Positions 44,765 to 54,048 of a stretch of DNA of 64,000 bases are shown in pieces (position 1 is the first letter of the stretch; each line of letters begins with the position of its first letter). The translations under genes and the position numbers were made by a program. The notes under the pieces are model-generated. The model saw only the letters and a list, made by a program, of their open reading frames with translations. It searched no databases and had not been told where the DNA came from. The DNA comes from Aporhodopirellula rubra (lineage in GTDB: Bacteria; Planctomycetota; Planctomycetia; Pirellulales; Pirellulaceae): contig NZ_JACHXU010000016.1 of the NCBI RefSeq assembly GCF_014192335.1, positions 62,001-126,000 on the forward strand. Direction: 5' to 3'.

Positions 44765-47700
44765 TTAAGACTTTCGTGACTCGGCCTGCGTAAACAACTC
44801 CAACGCGTCGGTGAGAAGAACGTCCGCCTCGTTGCCGCGTGAATCTCCCGATCGTTGGCTCGGAAACGGCATCGACGACGCCGACCACTGCGTCAGCACC
44901 GAATCGGTCGCCGACGAAACCGCATCAGGGTCCAAATTGCCGAGCCCCATTGGTGCGAAGCCGCCGCCAAGACTCTCGTCATCGGTCGAGTCGCGATGAG
45001 AGAATACATCGACGGCGACAATCTCACCGCCTGCAGGCTCGCCTTCAATAATCGGTTCCGCACCGACGTCCAACGCAATCAGTCGGTTAATCACCTGCAG
45101 CGCATCGACCGCTGAGACGCGACCGTCGCCGTTAACATCGAAGAACACATTCGGGAATGCTTCGACCGCATTCACATCGACCAGCGTCGACGTCTCGGCA
45201 GAAGAATACTTCGGGCCGTTGAGTTCATTGATAATCACCAAGGCATCCACGGCGGTTACTCCACCAACCCGGTTGATATCAAAACGGTCGATAAAGTTCG
45301 TCCAACCGGCACCTAAGAAACGAAGTGTTGCGGAACCATTGGTAGCGACCTGTTGTCGTTCTCCGCCGACCTTCTCGGTTTCACCAACAATCCACGAATC
45401 GGGCGATTCGAATCGCTGGTTCTTGGGATCCACGTTCATCGCAAACGTGTCACCCTCAACAGGGATTTCCTGCCCCGAATCAGCCAGGATGATGATCTCA
45501 TTCGTTTCCGAAAATTCGACGTGCACGATTTCGCCGATCGCGTTCTCATCCAATTCGATATGGAGCGATACGCCTGACGCAGACTGATCCACCAACCATG
45601 TCAGTCCATCGGGCAACGAGGGCAAAACCACCGCGTCGAACTCGCCCGCCAATTCGCTCGTGCCCTCAATCAAATCAAACCGATTGCCCACCTTTGGCGA
45701 GAAATCGTTAACCAACTCAACCTCCAACACCCCATCTAATCGAGCGATCGGATTGAAACGCAAGCGATCGTAAGTGGTCCCCGCCCCATCCCCACCGATA
45801 TCGACATGGGTCACGGATGTATCCAAGAAATTCACTGGTCCGTCAAGTCGGCTGGTCACCTCGTCACTCGAATTCCACGTTCCTGCAAAACGAACGTCCG
45901 ATACTTCGCCCGCCCCCGTTACCCACCCCTCGAGAATCAAGGGTTCATCGAGTGAGTTCCCGTCGATCAAGCCATTATTCAACAGGGGAGTTTCCACGTG
46001 ATTCGGTGTTACGATGGTTCCGTGGCCACGAATTTGACCATCGGAATGCACCTCGATTCCGCTGAGGCTCTGCACCCATCCCGCCACCGACGACACCGAC
46101 TCTAACGAATCAGCCCCCAACAAAAGACGACCGCGTATCATCGCACCATCGGCGTCGAGCAAGGTGACCTCGTGTCGCGACGCGTCGAGCACACCGCCAA
46201 TATCAATACCGTTTTCATAATCGACATCACCGAGTCGCAAATTCCCCGTTGACGTGATCACCGATCCGATTGCTGAAACGACACGACCATCAACAACACC
46301 ATTTCCAAAGAGCGAGACGTCGTTGCCTAACATCAACGGCGATGCCGACGACAGAGTCCCACCGTTGATTCGGATCGTTCGGCTCATCGTCACAGGTTCG
46401 GATGCTCCAAGATACAGGCTTGAGTCGTCAACATCGAAGATGGAAGTAGGAGAGACCGAGATCGCCTCCATACCGACCACGGTGATCTTCTCGAATCCCG
46501 AAACGACCTGTTCGCTGACAACGGAATCAGATTGCAATCGGGCGATCATTCCTGTGTTGATCGTCGGATTGTCCACATCGCGTTCGGAGACGGTCGCGTT
46601 GACGAATTCACTGCTACGAATAATGACCTCGTCGTCACCAGTGTCACCGCCCACGACGGAAAGCGATGCAGCGGCCTCCACGAACGTGATCAAACCTCCC
46701 GTATGATGATCGATTTCAATTCGGTTGGGCTTGTCGATCGCTCCCCTGATTACCAGCGAAAGAATCGTGTTGAGTGGTCGATTCAGCAACAACGCTTGTT
46801 CGTTATTTTGGTCAACAACCTCGATTCGGTCGCCAACGCGGCGAACAGCCAGGTCGCTAGATATGCCTGACGGTAATTCAAGCAGGACCGCCTCCACATC
46901 AAATCCCACTTGGATTGTGATCGTAGCCTCTTCCTCAGCAATCCCATCACTCACCGTGTATGAGAAAGAATCTTCGCCCATCATATCAGTCGCGGGCGTG
47001 TAAACGATTTTATCCCCATCGATCACAACCGTTGATCCCGCAACCGACGTTGCAGAGACGGCAACGATCGATAAGTCCTGTTCGACTTCCAGCGGTCCGG
47101 CGACATCGTTACTGAGTAGCTCTTCAATCGCAAACACGATCGGTGAGTTGGGTTCGGTTCGTGCCGACTCTCCCTGTACCCATGGAGGATCGTTGATCGG
47201 ATCAATCACAATTCCAACCGTGGCGGTCGAACGCAAACCGGTTGAGTCAGAGATCGTGTAGGAAAACGAATCTTCACCGAAAAAGTCATCTGACGGACGG
47301 TAGACCAGCATGCCTTCGCTACGCGTCACGGTCCCGTGCTCCGGCTGCGTATGCGAAGCCAATTCGAGCAAATCGTCTGCATCGGCATCCGTATCGTTCG
47401 CGAGCAAACTCGCCACTGAGATCCGCAATTCTCCGTCTTCGTCCATCCTGACGGAATCATCCTCCGCTACAGGAGCATCCGGTTTGGGATCGATATCAAA
47501 GGTGATTTGACCTTCATCGAACGCGCCGCTCTCGTGTGTCACACGGTAGACTAATTCTTCGGTACCGAAGGCATTCTCATTGGGAACATACCTGAGAATG
47601 TGGCCATCGAGAACGACGCTTCCGAGCACCGCCGTCGACATCAGCGAGTACAGCAAATCTCCAGGATCAGCCTCGACGGACGATGACAGTTCAATTGTAA

Positions 47701-49039
47701 CTTGCTCGCCGTCTTCATCGAGTTCCCGCCTGATATCGGCCGCCTCCACGTTCGACAGTTCCGGCCCAACATCGATCAGGAACCGAGAGTTACCTCCTAG
47801 CAAGATTCGATCCGATGCCACCTCTTCTTTATTTGTTTCCGTGCCGTAGAGCAACACTCCGTCACCAACGTCGGGTGGATCGAGTCGCACGGACACTTCA
47901 TTTGCCAGAGAAACCGCACGCACCGGAATCGCAAACGCGTCGTATGCGATCTCGCCGCTGAAGCCGTCAATCGCATCGAAGATCCCGCCACCGCTGACGG
48001 GCCCGAGTCCTCCAACCTCATCGAAGATATCACGCTCAACATCGGATTGGTCGAAACCTCCGACGACACGCGTGTTGCCATAAACTCGGGTCAGATTGAA
48101 CGTCGGTGGATCGCCCACTCCGACGTTACGATTCCTGAGTTCGAAAAACTGATACATCCGGTCGGGATTGATATCATCCTTGCTCCCGTCACCATCACGG
48201 TCGACATAGACATCGAACTCGTTCTCAACCACTTCCTTCAACACCAAACCTTCAGTCCCATCCGAATCGATCGCGAGATTCACGCGCAGCATCGGCATAT
48301 CCACACCGACGAAACTTGGATCGGTGTAAACCACATCCGTGAAATAAACCGGCACTTCCTCAGGACCATATTCCGCAATCCGCATCGCGCGTGTTCGCAC
48401 CTGGGATCCCGATGAAACATCGTCGTTCAACCCGACCACAACCTCTCGAATGACTTCCGCTACATGAGCATCGCCATCGCCTAGAAACTCCGCCAGCGAC
48501 ATCGTCACTTTCTCTTCCGGATTGGAATCGAGATAAAACTCGAGCATACCGCTCGAATTATCTTCACTGAGAATATCGTGGGAGAAAATCAGTTCTTGAA
48601 CTTCCCCGATCGCGGGCTCCAGGACACCTTTGCTCTCGACAAGGATATCCGTAACGACGCGAAAGATACCGAACTGGCTCCCTCGTTCCCGAAGATCTTG
48701 GGCAGCGACCTCTAATTTGAACACTTCGTTGATCGGAACCTGATAGCGCAGCGTTTGATCATTGTCGGCGGTCATCGCCACAACACCATCGATATTGGGC
48801 AGTAACTGATCCGTCTCGATATCCCGCGCCGTCAAAACAAAACGGACGTCAAAGTCGCCCGCTAACATCTGCCGCGATTCGAGAGTCTCGGAAATCAGAC
48901 GTCGATTCCGGCTTCCCTTCACAAGACGACGTCTGCGTCCGTTAAGGGATTGACGTCGACGACGACCACCGAGCCTAATTCCGGCTGCCAGCTTTGATGA
49001 CGACGAACGAAATTGGGGGAAAGCTATCGTCATGAGCAT
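44765..49039 (-). CDS. Giant secreted surface protein with cadherin-like repeats and dockerin
   Basis: About 1,424 residues from an ATG at 49039 (or 49033). The N-terminus is very Arg-rich and ends in ISETLESRQMLAGD, the planctomycete LEPRLLL-like anchor/export motif. Two or more Ig/cadherin-like domains with DED, AEDDSV-MDEDG and DGIAEEEATITIQV motifs lie at about 550-760. A beta-helix-like region (repeated G-V-G-N, L-NG-V-G) follows at 860-1150, then a dockerin-type pair of Ca-binding loops: DINRVGGVTAVDALVIINEL and DVNGDGRVSAVDALQVINRL. It is likely a Ca-dependent adhesin or S-layer-like component. No cohesin partner is seen here. A GTCATTATGAC palindrome at 49067-49077 lies just upstream. 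Confidence 0.85.
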   Translation of the reverse strand: MLMTIAFPQFRSSSSKLAAGIRLGGRRRRQSLNGRRRRLVKGSRNRRLISETLESRQMLAGDFDVRFVLTARDIETDQLLPNIDGVVAMTADNDQTLRYQVPINEVFKLEVAAQDLRERGSQFGIFRVVTDILVESKGVLEPAIGEVQELIFSHDILSEDNSSGMLEFYLDSNPEEKVTMSLAEFLGDGDAHVAEVIREVVVGLNDDVSSGSQVRTRAMRIAEYGPEEVPVYFTDVVYTDPSFVGVDMPMLRVNLAIDSDGTEGLVLKEVVENEFDVYVDRDGDGSKDDINPDRMYQFFELRNRNVGVGDPPTFNLTRVYGNTRVVGGFDQSDVERDIFDEVGGLGPVSGGGIFDAIDGFSGEIAYDAFAIPVRAVSLANEVSVRLDPPDVGDGVLLYGTETNKEEVASDRILLGGNSRFLIDVGPELSNVEAADIRRELDEDGEQVTIELSSSVEADPGDLLYSLMSTAVLGSVVLDGHILRYVPNENAFGTEELVYRVTHESGAFDEGQITFDIDPKPDAPVAEDDSVRMDEDGELRISVASLLANDTDADADDLLELASHTQPEHGTVTRSEGMLVYRPSDDFFGEDSFSYTISDSTGLRSTATVGIVIDPINDPPWVQGESARTEPNSPIVFAIEELLSNDVAGPLEVEQDLSIVAVSATSVAGSTVVIDGDKIVYTPATDMMGEDSFSYTVSDGIAEEEATITIQVGFDVEAVLLELPSGISSDLAVRRVGDRIEVVDQNNEQALLLNRPLNTILSLVIRGAIDKPNRIEIDHHTGGLITFVEAAASLSVVGGDTGDDEVIIRSSEFVNATVSERDVDNPTINTGMIARLQSDSVVSEQVVSGFEKITVVGMEAISVSPTSIFDVDDSSLYLGASEPVTMSRTIRINGGTLSSASPLMLGNDVSLFGNGVVDGRVVSAIGSVITSTGNLRLGDVDYENGIDIGGVLDASRHEVTLLDADGAMIRGRLLLGADSLESVSSVAGWVQSLSGIEVHSDGQIRGHGTIVTPNHVETPLLNNGLIDGNSLDEPLILEGWVTGAGEVSDVRFAGTWNSSDEVTSRLDGPVNFLDTSVTHVDIGGDGAGTTYDRLRFNPIARLDGVLEVELVNDFSPKVGNRFDLIEGTSELAGEFDAVVLPSLPDGLTWLVDQSASGVSLHIELDENAIGEIVHVEFSETNEIIILADSGQEIPVEGDTFAMNVDPKNQRFESPDSWIVGETEKVGGERQQVATNGSATLRFLGAGWTNFIDRFDINRVGGVTAVDALVIINELNGPKYSSAETSTLVDVNAVEAFPNVFFDVNGDGRVSAVDALQVINRLIALDVGAEPIIEGEPAGGEIVAVDVFSHRDSTDDESLGGGFAPMGLGNLDPDAVSSATDSVLTQWSASSMPFPSQRSGDSRGNEADVLLTDALELFTQAESRKS

Positions 49040-49066
49040 TTTGCCACGGATGATCACCGTCGACTC

Positions 49067-49077
49067 GTCATTATGAC
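49067..49077. promoter_or_regulatory. Perfect 11-base palindrome in the leader of the surface-protein gene
   Basis: GTCATTATGAC, 28 bases upstream of the most upstream ATG of the giant surface-protein gene on the minus strand, within a divergent promoter region shared with the exonuclease gene. It could be an operator half-site pair, but the length makes chance occurrence realistic. Confidence 0.25.
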
Positions 49078-49333
49078 AAAACCGCGAGATGATCAGTGCG
49101 AAAGAAAAGACCGGCCAATTGTGACGCGATCGCAAGACCGAAGCAAGTTACGCGGGCTCAGGCCGGGTTGATTCTTGCAACCCGATGAAGTCGCCAAATC
49201 GATCGAACGCCTCGCTCGGCCTCCGACTCGTACGCCACCAGACCGAACGGTCCATTTTGATACAGCGCAAATATGTTAGGATTTGCAAGCAAACGTTTTT
49301 TAATGTGGGTTGAAACCCGAGGAATCGAGTCCG

Positions 49334-50296
49334 ATGAGTGATGCCGTTGCCCATTTGATCTTTGACGTGGAGAGCATTGCCGACGGGGAATTGATCTCTG
49401 CGGTTCGCTATCCCGACGAAACATTGACGCCCGAAGAGGCGATCGCGAAATATCAAGCCGAACGTTTGGAACAAACCGGGTCGACGTTCATCCCTCACAC
49501 TTTCATGGTGCCGATTTCGGTCGTGATCGCGAAAGTGACCTCCGACTTTCGCCTGCTCGACATCAAGTCGCTCGACGAACCGCATTTCCGACCACACGTC
49601 ATGACCAAACACTTTTGGCAGGGCTGGGAAGCGTATCAAATGCCGCAGTGGGTCACGTTCAACGGGCGGTCGTTTGATATTCCGTTGATGGAACTCGCTG
49701 CCTTTCGTTTCGGGTTATCCATCCCCAAATGGTTCGACGACAGCGGATACAAATCACGACGCAATCGATTCAGCACTGGCTCGCATCTCGATCTGCAAGA
49801 GTTGCTCACCAATTTCTCCGCCGCCCGATTTAACGGCGGGCTCAACCTCGCCGCTCAATCGCTCGGCAAACCGGGCAAGATGGGACTCAGTGGCGATCAA
49901 GTCCAGGCCTACTACGACCGTGGTGATTTGAAAGCGATCAGCGACTACTGCCGTTGCGACGTTCTCGACACATACTTCGTGTTCCTGCGCAGCATGGTGC
50001 TGACCGGTCGCGCGAGCCTCGCCGACGAAACCAAATTAGTTGCACACGCACGGGAGTGGATCGAATCACAAGCGAAAACCTGCCAGGCGTGTTCCGACTA
50101 CATGGACCACTGGTCCGAATGGAAAAACCCCTGGCAACCCGACGAAGACGCGACTCTCGCTGCGTCGACCACCCCTCCCGAACCGGCGGCTGATGAACCG
50201 ACGGCCGAGCCAAACCCGGTTGCCGAAACCACACCCGCGGCTTCAGGAAACAGCGACGAAAACGCGAACGTGGAAAAAGCTAGCGACGATTCGTAA
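49334..50296 (+). CDS. 3'-5' exonuclease of the PolB-like (PF10108-type) family
   Basis: 320 residues from the ATG at 49334. HLIFDVESIADGELI carries the DXE of exonuclease motif I; FNGRSFDIPLMELAAF resembles motif II (N-x-x-x-FD); YCRCDVLDTYFVFL is motif III with its Asp. The family is the predicted 3'-5' exonuclease related to the PolB proofreading domain. The C-terminal 60 residues are a Pro/Ala/Thr/Glu-rich low-complexity tail. It probably processes DNA ends in repair. Its 3' end overlaps the convergent PPC-like gene by 17 bases. Confidence 0.88.
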   Translation: MSDAVAHLIFDVESIADGELISAVRYPDETLTPEEAIAKYQAERLEQTGSTFIPHTFMVPISVVIAKVTSDFRLLDIKSLDEPHFRPHVMTKHFWQGWEAYQMPQWVTFNGRSFDIPLMELAAFRFGLSIPKWFDDSGYKSRRNRFSTGSHLDLQELLTNFSAARFNGGLNLAAQSLGKPGKMGLSGDQVQAYYDRGDLKAISDYCRCDVLDTYFVFLRSMVLTGRASLADETKLVAHAREWIESQAKTCQACSDYMDHWSEWKNPWQPDEDATLAASTTPPEPAADEPTAEPNPVAETTPAASGNSDENANVEKASDDS

Positions 50297-52631
50297 CCTC
50301 AAACGGAATCGCCGGTAGATACCCGTAGTTGTTCCGTCGCGGTTTCGGTGCAGGATCTTCTTCGGTCGGCTTTGCCGTGATCTCTTTATAGACACTCAAC
50401 AATAGATTGCCGCGATCACCCGGCAGGATGTGTTTCTCCTCGGCGATGGTTGTGTTGTCGACTGTCACCGCAATGGCATACCCGCCGGTGCGAGTCTTCA
50501 CGACCGTAGCCGAGATCCCATCAAGCGGATCGGCAACTTCGACGAACATGATCGACGGGTCAAAGTTTTTCGACGTGGGAGCAATCGGGATGAATGCTTT
50601 TTCGCTGACGCTCAACTTCGCCGCCTCGGTTCCAGGAACGAGCGTGAACGGCATTCTCGCACCGCCTTTCCCATCGACCACAACGTTCCAATTTTCGACA
50701 GGAACGAGGTGATGCCAAATGAACGCCTGCATCATGTTTTCCGCAGGAACGGCCGGGCGAATTAACCCGTTGCCGCGACGTCCTCCTCGGGACACCCCCT
50801 GCATCTCTAACTGAATCGGTTCTTTGTTCCGACTGACTTTCGTTGAGGGCGCTAACGACAGCGTCATCGCGATGTGATCGACATTCCCCGGAATGACATT
50901 TCCGTCTATCCGAAAACCCTCGGGAGGTTCTATCAAAGACAATTCGATGTCTTCATCGAACCCATCCTGTCGCATTACGAAAACGTCAATCGGCACAATC
51001 TGTCCCGCCTTTGCAATGATGTTGGACGGGGTGACACGGAGATCATACGATGGCTGTGGTCGATGTAGAGACAGGCGATAGGTAAATTCACTACCGCCAT
51101 CGTGCTGCGCATTGGTGATATACAAATAATGCTCACGACCTCCCGCGAGCGTCGCCGTCAAATGCGAATCCGCGTGATGGGTCTGCAGCGCCAACGTCAG
51201 GTCTTCATAGTCGTCATTGAAGGCCACTTCGTTCCCCTCGGCATCCGTCAAACGCAACATTGAATCGAGTGGCGACCCCAGTTGCCGCGCGGCCACCTCG
51301 GCGACCAAACGCCCTCCGCCCTCGATCCTGAACACATCCTCATCGCCGGGATAGTTGATGCGTCCGTTGATTGTACGTGGTGTCGAAATCGATTGTGCCT
51401 CTTTGCGAGTGTTGTTCGGCTCACGATCAAACACCTCAGGCCAAAACCCGATTTGCAATGGAAACTGAATCCCCACTCCGCCGGATTGCGTCATCCGACA
51501 ACGCATGATTGGTCGATGCCTTTTGCGACTCATTGTCGAAACCGTCATACGATTGTTCGACAGATTCCAACCGCGGATTTGTATCGTTTGTTCTGAATCG
51601 ACCGGCGCTCCGAGTGGAAAGATTCCGGTGACAAATGGGATCTCGCCGATGGTAAGCCGGTACACGAAATCTTCGCGACCACGATACAGCGAATCGCGAA
51701 TCTCAATGATGTATTTGCCATCCTTGGGCACTTCGAAATACATCACCGGGTCTTGGCGAAATTGGAACGAATCGGAATAACTGACCTCACGTCCCGTTTC
51801 ATCCGTTAACCGCAATACCGCCTGGAACCATCCCGGAACAGCATCCGCCAAATAAGGAATGACCTCTCGGGCATCGGCCTGAATCACGAGCTTCATGCCT
51901 TCGCGTGCCTGGAATGCAAATCGATCTGTCTCGCCAGGCATGACCTGTCCGTTAATCACGGTTGGCAACGTTTCCACCACCTCATCAACGGTGTCGACAA
52001 AGCTCACAATCTCGCTCGGCGGCGACTCGTTGACTTCACGCCATCTCCCCACGTGCAACCACAGCGGATTGGAAATCGAGGCACCGTCGATCAAACGCAA
52101 CTCTCGTTTTCCGAACCCCGCGTTTGCGTCTACGGTCACACGCAAGCGTACCGTTTCATCGAGTTGCTCGTTCGGTTGCCGCTTGGGGTCTCGGTCCCGT
52201 CGACGATAGAGTTCCATTTCATGCAGTTGTTCCTCGGTCACCCCGGCATAGGTGGCGACTTCGGCTTTGCTCGGTGCCTCGCCACCTTCTCCGTTCAATT
52301 CCGCTTGCAGACGAATCTCGGCTTCTCGCAGCTTTCGATTCAATTGCGTGAATTCCCCTCGAGTCATCGGTTTGTACCAATTCAGTATCTCGATACTAAC
52401 TCCTTCACCAGAGACAAAGAATTCGTCTGCGTTCTTAAGGTACTGCCCACCCAACGTGATTTCACACGACATCCCACGCTCACAACCGGCGGGATAGGCG
52501 TAGGCGAGATGAGGGCCTCGTCCACGACGTTGCGCGTGTACCGTGCTGGTCATTATCAGCACGAGAATGCAACCGACCACGACGGCGTTCCCATCAACTG
52601 CTTTCGACAGTACTGCCCTGAACACGTTCAC
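50280..52631 (-). CDS. Large secreted protein with pre-peptidase C-terminal-like domains
   Basis: 783 residues, GTG start whose last two bases belong to the DUF1501 stop (GTGA). A hydrophobic N-terminus (VVVGCILVLIMTSTVHA) is a signal peptide. Two or more beta-sandwich units follow, with FAFQAREGMKLVIQADAREV and FRIEGGGRLVAEVAARQLGSPLDSMLRLTDAEGNEVAFNDD, the latter an excellent PPC-domain pattern. It is the third gene of a DUF1549/DUF1553-DUF1501-PPC unit, a recurrent planctomycete arrangement. A role as a surface receptor or companion of the DUF1501 enzyme is inferred from adjacency only. Confidence 0.82.
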   Translation of the reverse strand: MNVFRAVLSKAVDGNAVVVGCILVLIMTSTVHAQRRGRGPHLAYAYPAGCERGMSCEITLGGQYLKNADEFFVSGEGVSIEILNWYKPMTRGEFTQLNRKLREAEIRLQAELNGEGGEAPSKAEVATYAGVTEEQLHEMELYRRRDRDPKRQPNEQLDETVRLRVTVDANAGFGKRELRLIDGASISNPLWLHVGRWREVNESPPSEIVSFVDTVDEVVETLPTVINGQVMPGETDRFAFQAREGMKLVIQADAREVIPYLADAVPGWFQAVLRLTDETGREVSYSDSFQFRQDPVMYFEVPKDGKYIIEIRDSLYRGREDFVYRLTIGEIPFVTGIFPLGAPVDSEQTIQIRGWNLSNNRMTVSTMSRKRHRPIMRCRMTQSGGVGIQFPLQIGFWPEVFDREPNNTRKEAQSISTPRTINGRINYPGDEDVFRIEGGGRLVAEVAARQLGSPLDSMLRLTDAEGNEVAFNDDYEDLTLALQTHHADSHLTATLAGGREHYLYITNAQHDGGSEFTYRLSLHRPQPSYDLRVTPSNIIAKAGQIVPIDVFVMRQDGFDEDIELSLIEPPEGFRIDGNVIPGNVDHIAMTLSLAPSTKVSRNKEPIQLEMQGVSRGGRRGNGLIRPAVPAENMMQAFIWHHLVPVENWNVVVDGKGGARMPFTLVPGTEAAKLSVSEKAFIPIAPTSKNFDPSIMFVEVADPLDGISATVVKTRTGGYAIAVTVDNTTIAEEKHILPGDRGNLLLSVYKEITAKPTEEDPAPKPRRNNYGYLPAIPFEVTNRR

Positions 52632-54025
52632 GAGATCAACTCCGTCAAACGACCGCCACTTTCCAACCCTTCATCTTTCCCAGGGGTTGCTCTGACGAAT
52701 TCACCCATCGGATGTGGCAGGCTCGCCTCGGGGTCAATGCCGAGCAACTCGTACATCGTTCCGATCAAATCACCGGGATAGACCGGACGATTCTTTACCG
52801 TTTCACCACGCGAGTCCGATTCGCCCACAATCTGTCCGCCCTTGAAACCGCCACCTGCGATCAAACTCGAGAAACAGGCGCCAAAGTGATGTCGACCACC
52901 ATTCCAGGGCGATTCGGCCGCCACTTTGGGACTGCGTCCGAACTCGCCGATACACCATACGATCGTATCGTCGAGCATTCCCCGATCACTCAGGTCAGCG
53001 ATCAAGGTGCCGAGACCACGATCGAGTTCAGGCAATTTACGCCGCATCGAGGCGAAGTGATCTTTGTGCGTGTCCCAACCACCATGATTGACTGTGACAA
53101 ACTTCGAACCATTTTCGATCAATCTCCGTGCCGCGAGGCAGGATTGCCCAAACTTGTTTCGTCCGTATCGCTCTCGCATCTCATCGGATTCTTGCGCCAA
53201 ATCGAACACGCGTCCCGCATCCCCCACAATCAAATCGTAGGCTTCCTGTCGTGCCAACTCCGCTGCTCTCAGCGATGCGTTTTTACCAACGACCTTATTG
53301 AGCGAATTCAGACGCCCTAGAAACTCACGCCGTTTTCGTTGCTGATTTTCCGAAAGATCTTTGCTGATGATTCCCTCGACCTCGAAACGACGCGCGTTCG
53401 GATCACCTCCGGTCGCGAACGGCTTGTAACGAATGCCCATGAATCCCGCTTCGGAGAACCGCCCCATCGGTTCCGTTAGAACGATGTAGGGAGGAATCAA
53501 ACCCGCCGCTCCCGCTTTTCCGGCGGTCTCTGGAAATCCCTTAAACGCCGTTACGACCGCGCCCGCGGCGGGATAAACCAATCGCCCCGGCATGCGTCCC
53601 GTTTGCGTCAAATACGACGCCGTCTCATGACCGTTCTGGCCGTGTGTCATGCTGCGGATCAGAGAATACTTGTCGGCGACTTTTGCCAGTTCGGGCAACA
53701 ATTCCCCGATCCGAATCCCGCTCACGTTCGTTTCGATCGGATGACTCAGAGGACCGGTATAGTCGCTGCCGGAATCCGGTTTGGGATCAAACGTGTCGGT
53801 ATGAGTGGGACCGCCCGACAACCAAACCTGAATCACCGCTTTCGCCTTGGGAGGCTTGACCACGCTCGCTTTGGCTGCATCAGACAACTCTGCTCTCGCG
53901 GCGTCGGCGGCGGCGAGTCGTGAAGCGATCGCCAATCCGGCACCCGACAACACACTGCTATGCATCATCTGACGGCGGGTCAACGAAAGCCCACAGGTGG
54001 CGTGATCGCTGTAGTAGTGACGCAT
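52628..54025 (-). CDS. DUF1501 protein, sulfatase-fold-like, Tat-exported
   Basis: 465 residues. LTRRQMMHSSVLSGAGLAIA is a Tat-like signal and AVIQVWLSGGPTHTDTFDPKP is the DUF1501 hallmark. MTHGQNGHETASYLTQTGRMPG and VNHGGWDTHKDHF repeat the His/Asp-rich metal-site character, and CIGEFGRSPKV, with GGRHHFGACF, supplies others. The fold is that of alkaline phosphatase/sulfatase-like enzymes, so metal-dependent hydrolysis is plausible, but no activity is known for the family. It is coupled to the 54049 gene by a 23-base gap and to the PPC gene by overlap. Confidence 0.9.
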   Translation of the reverse strand: MRHYYSDHATCGLSLTRRQMMHSSVLSGAGLAIASRLAAADAARAELSDAAKASVVKPPKAKAVIQVWLSGGPTHTDTFDPKPDSGSDYTGPLSHPIETNVSGIRIGELLPELAKVADKYSLIRSMTHGQNGHETASYLTQTGRMPGRLVYPAAGAVVTAFKGFPETAGKAGAAGLIPPYIVLTEPMGRFSEAGFMGIRYKPFATGGDPNARRFEVEGIISKDLSENQQRKRREFLGRLNSLNKVVGKNASLRAAELARQEAYDLIVGDAGRVFDLAQESDEMRERYGRNKFGQSCLAARRLIENGSKFVTVNHGGWDTHKDHFASMRRKLPELDRGLGTLIADLSDRGMLDDTIVWCIGEFGRSPKVAAESPWNGGRHHFGACFSSLIAGGGFKGGQIVGESDSRGETVKNRPVYPGDLIGTMYELLGIDPEASLPHPMGEFVRATPGKDEGLESGGRLTELIS

Positions 54026-54048
54026 GATTTTTTCCTTGCGATGTTCAC

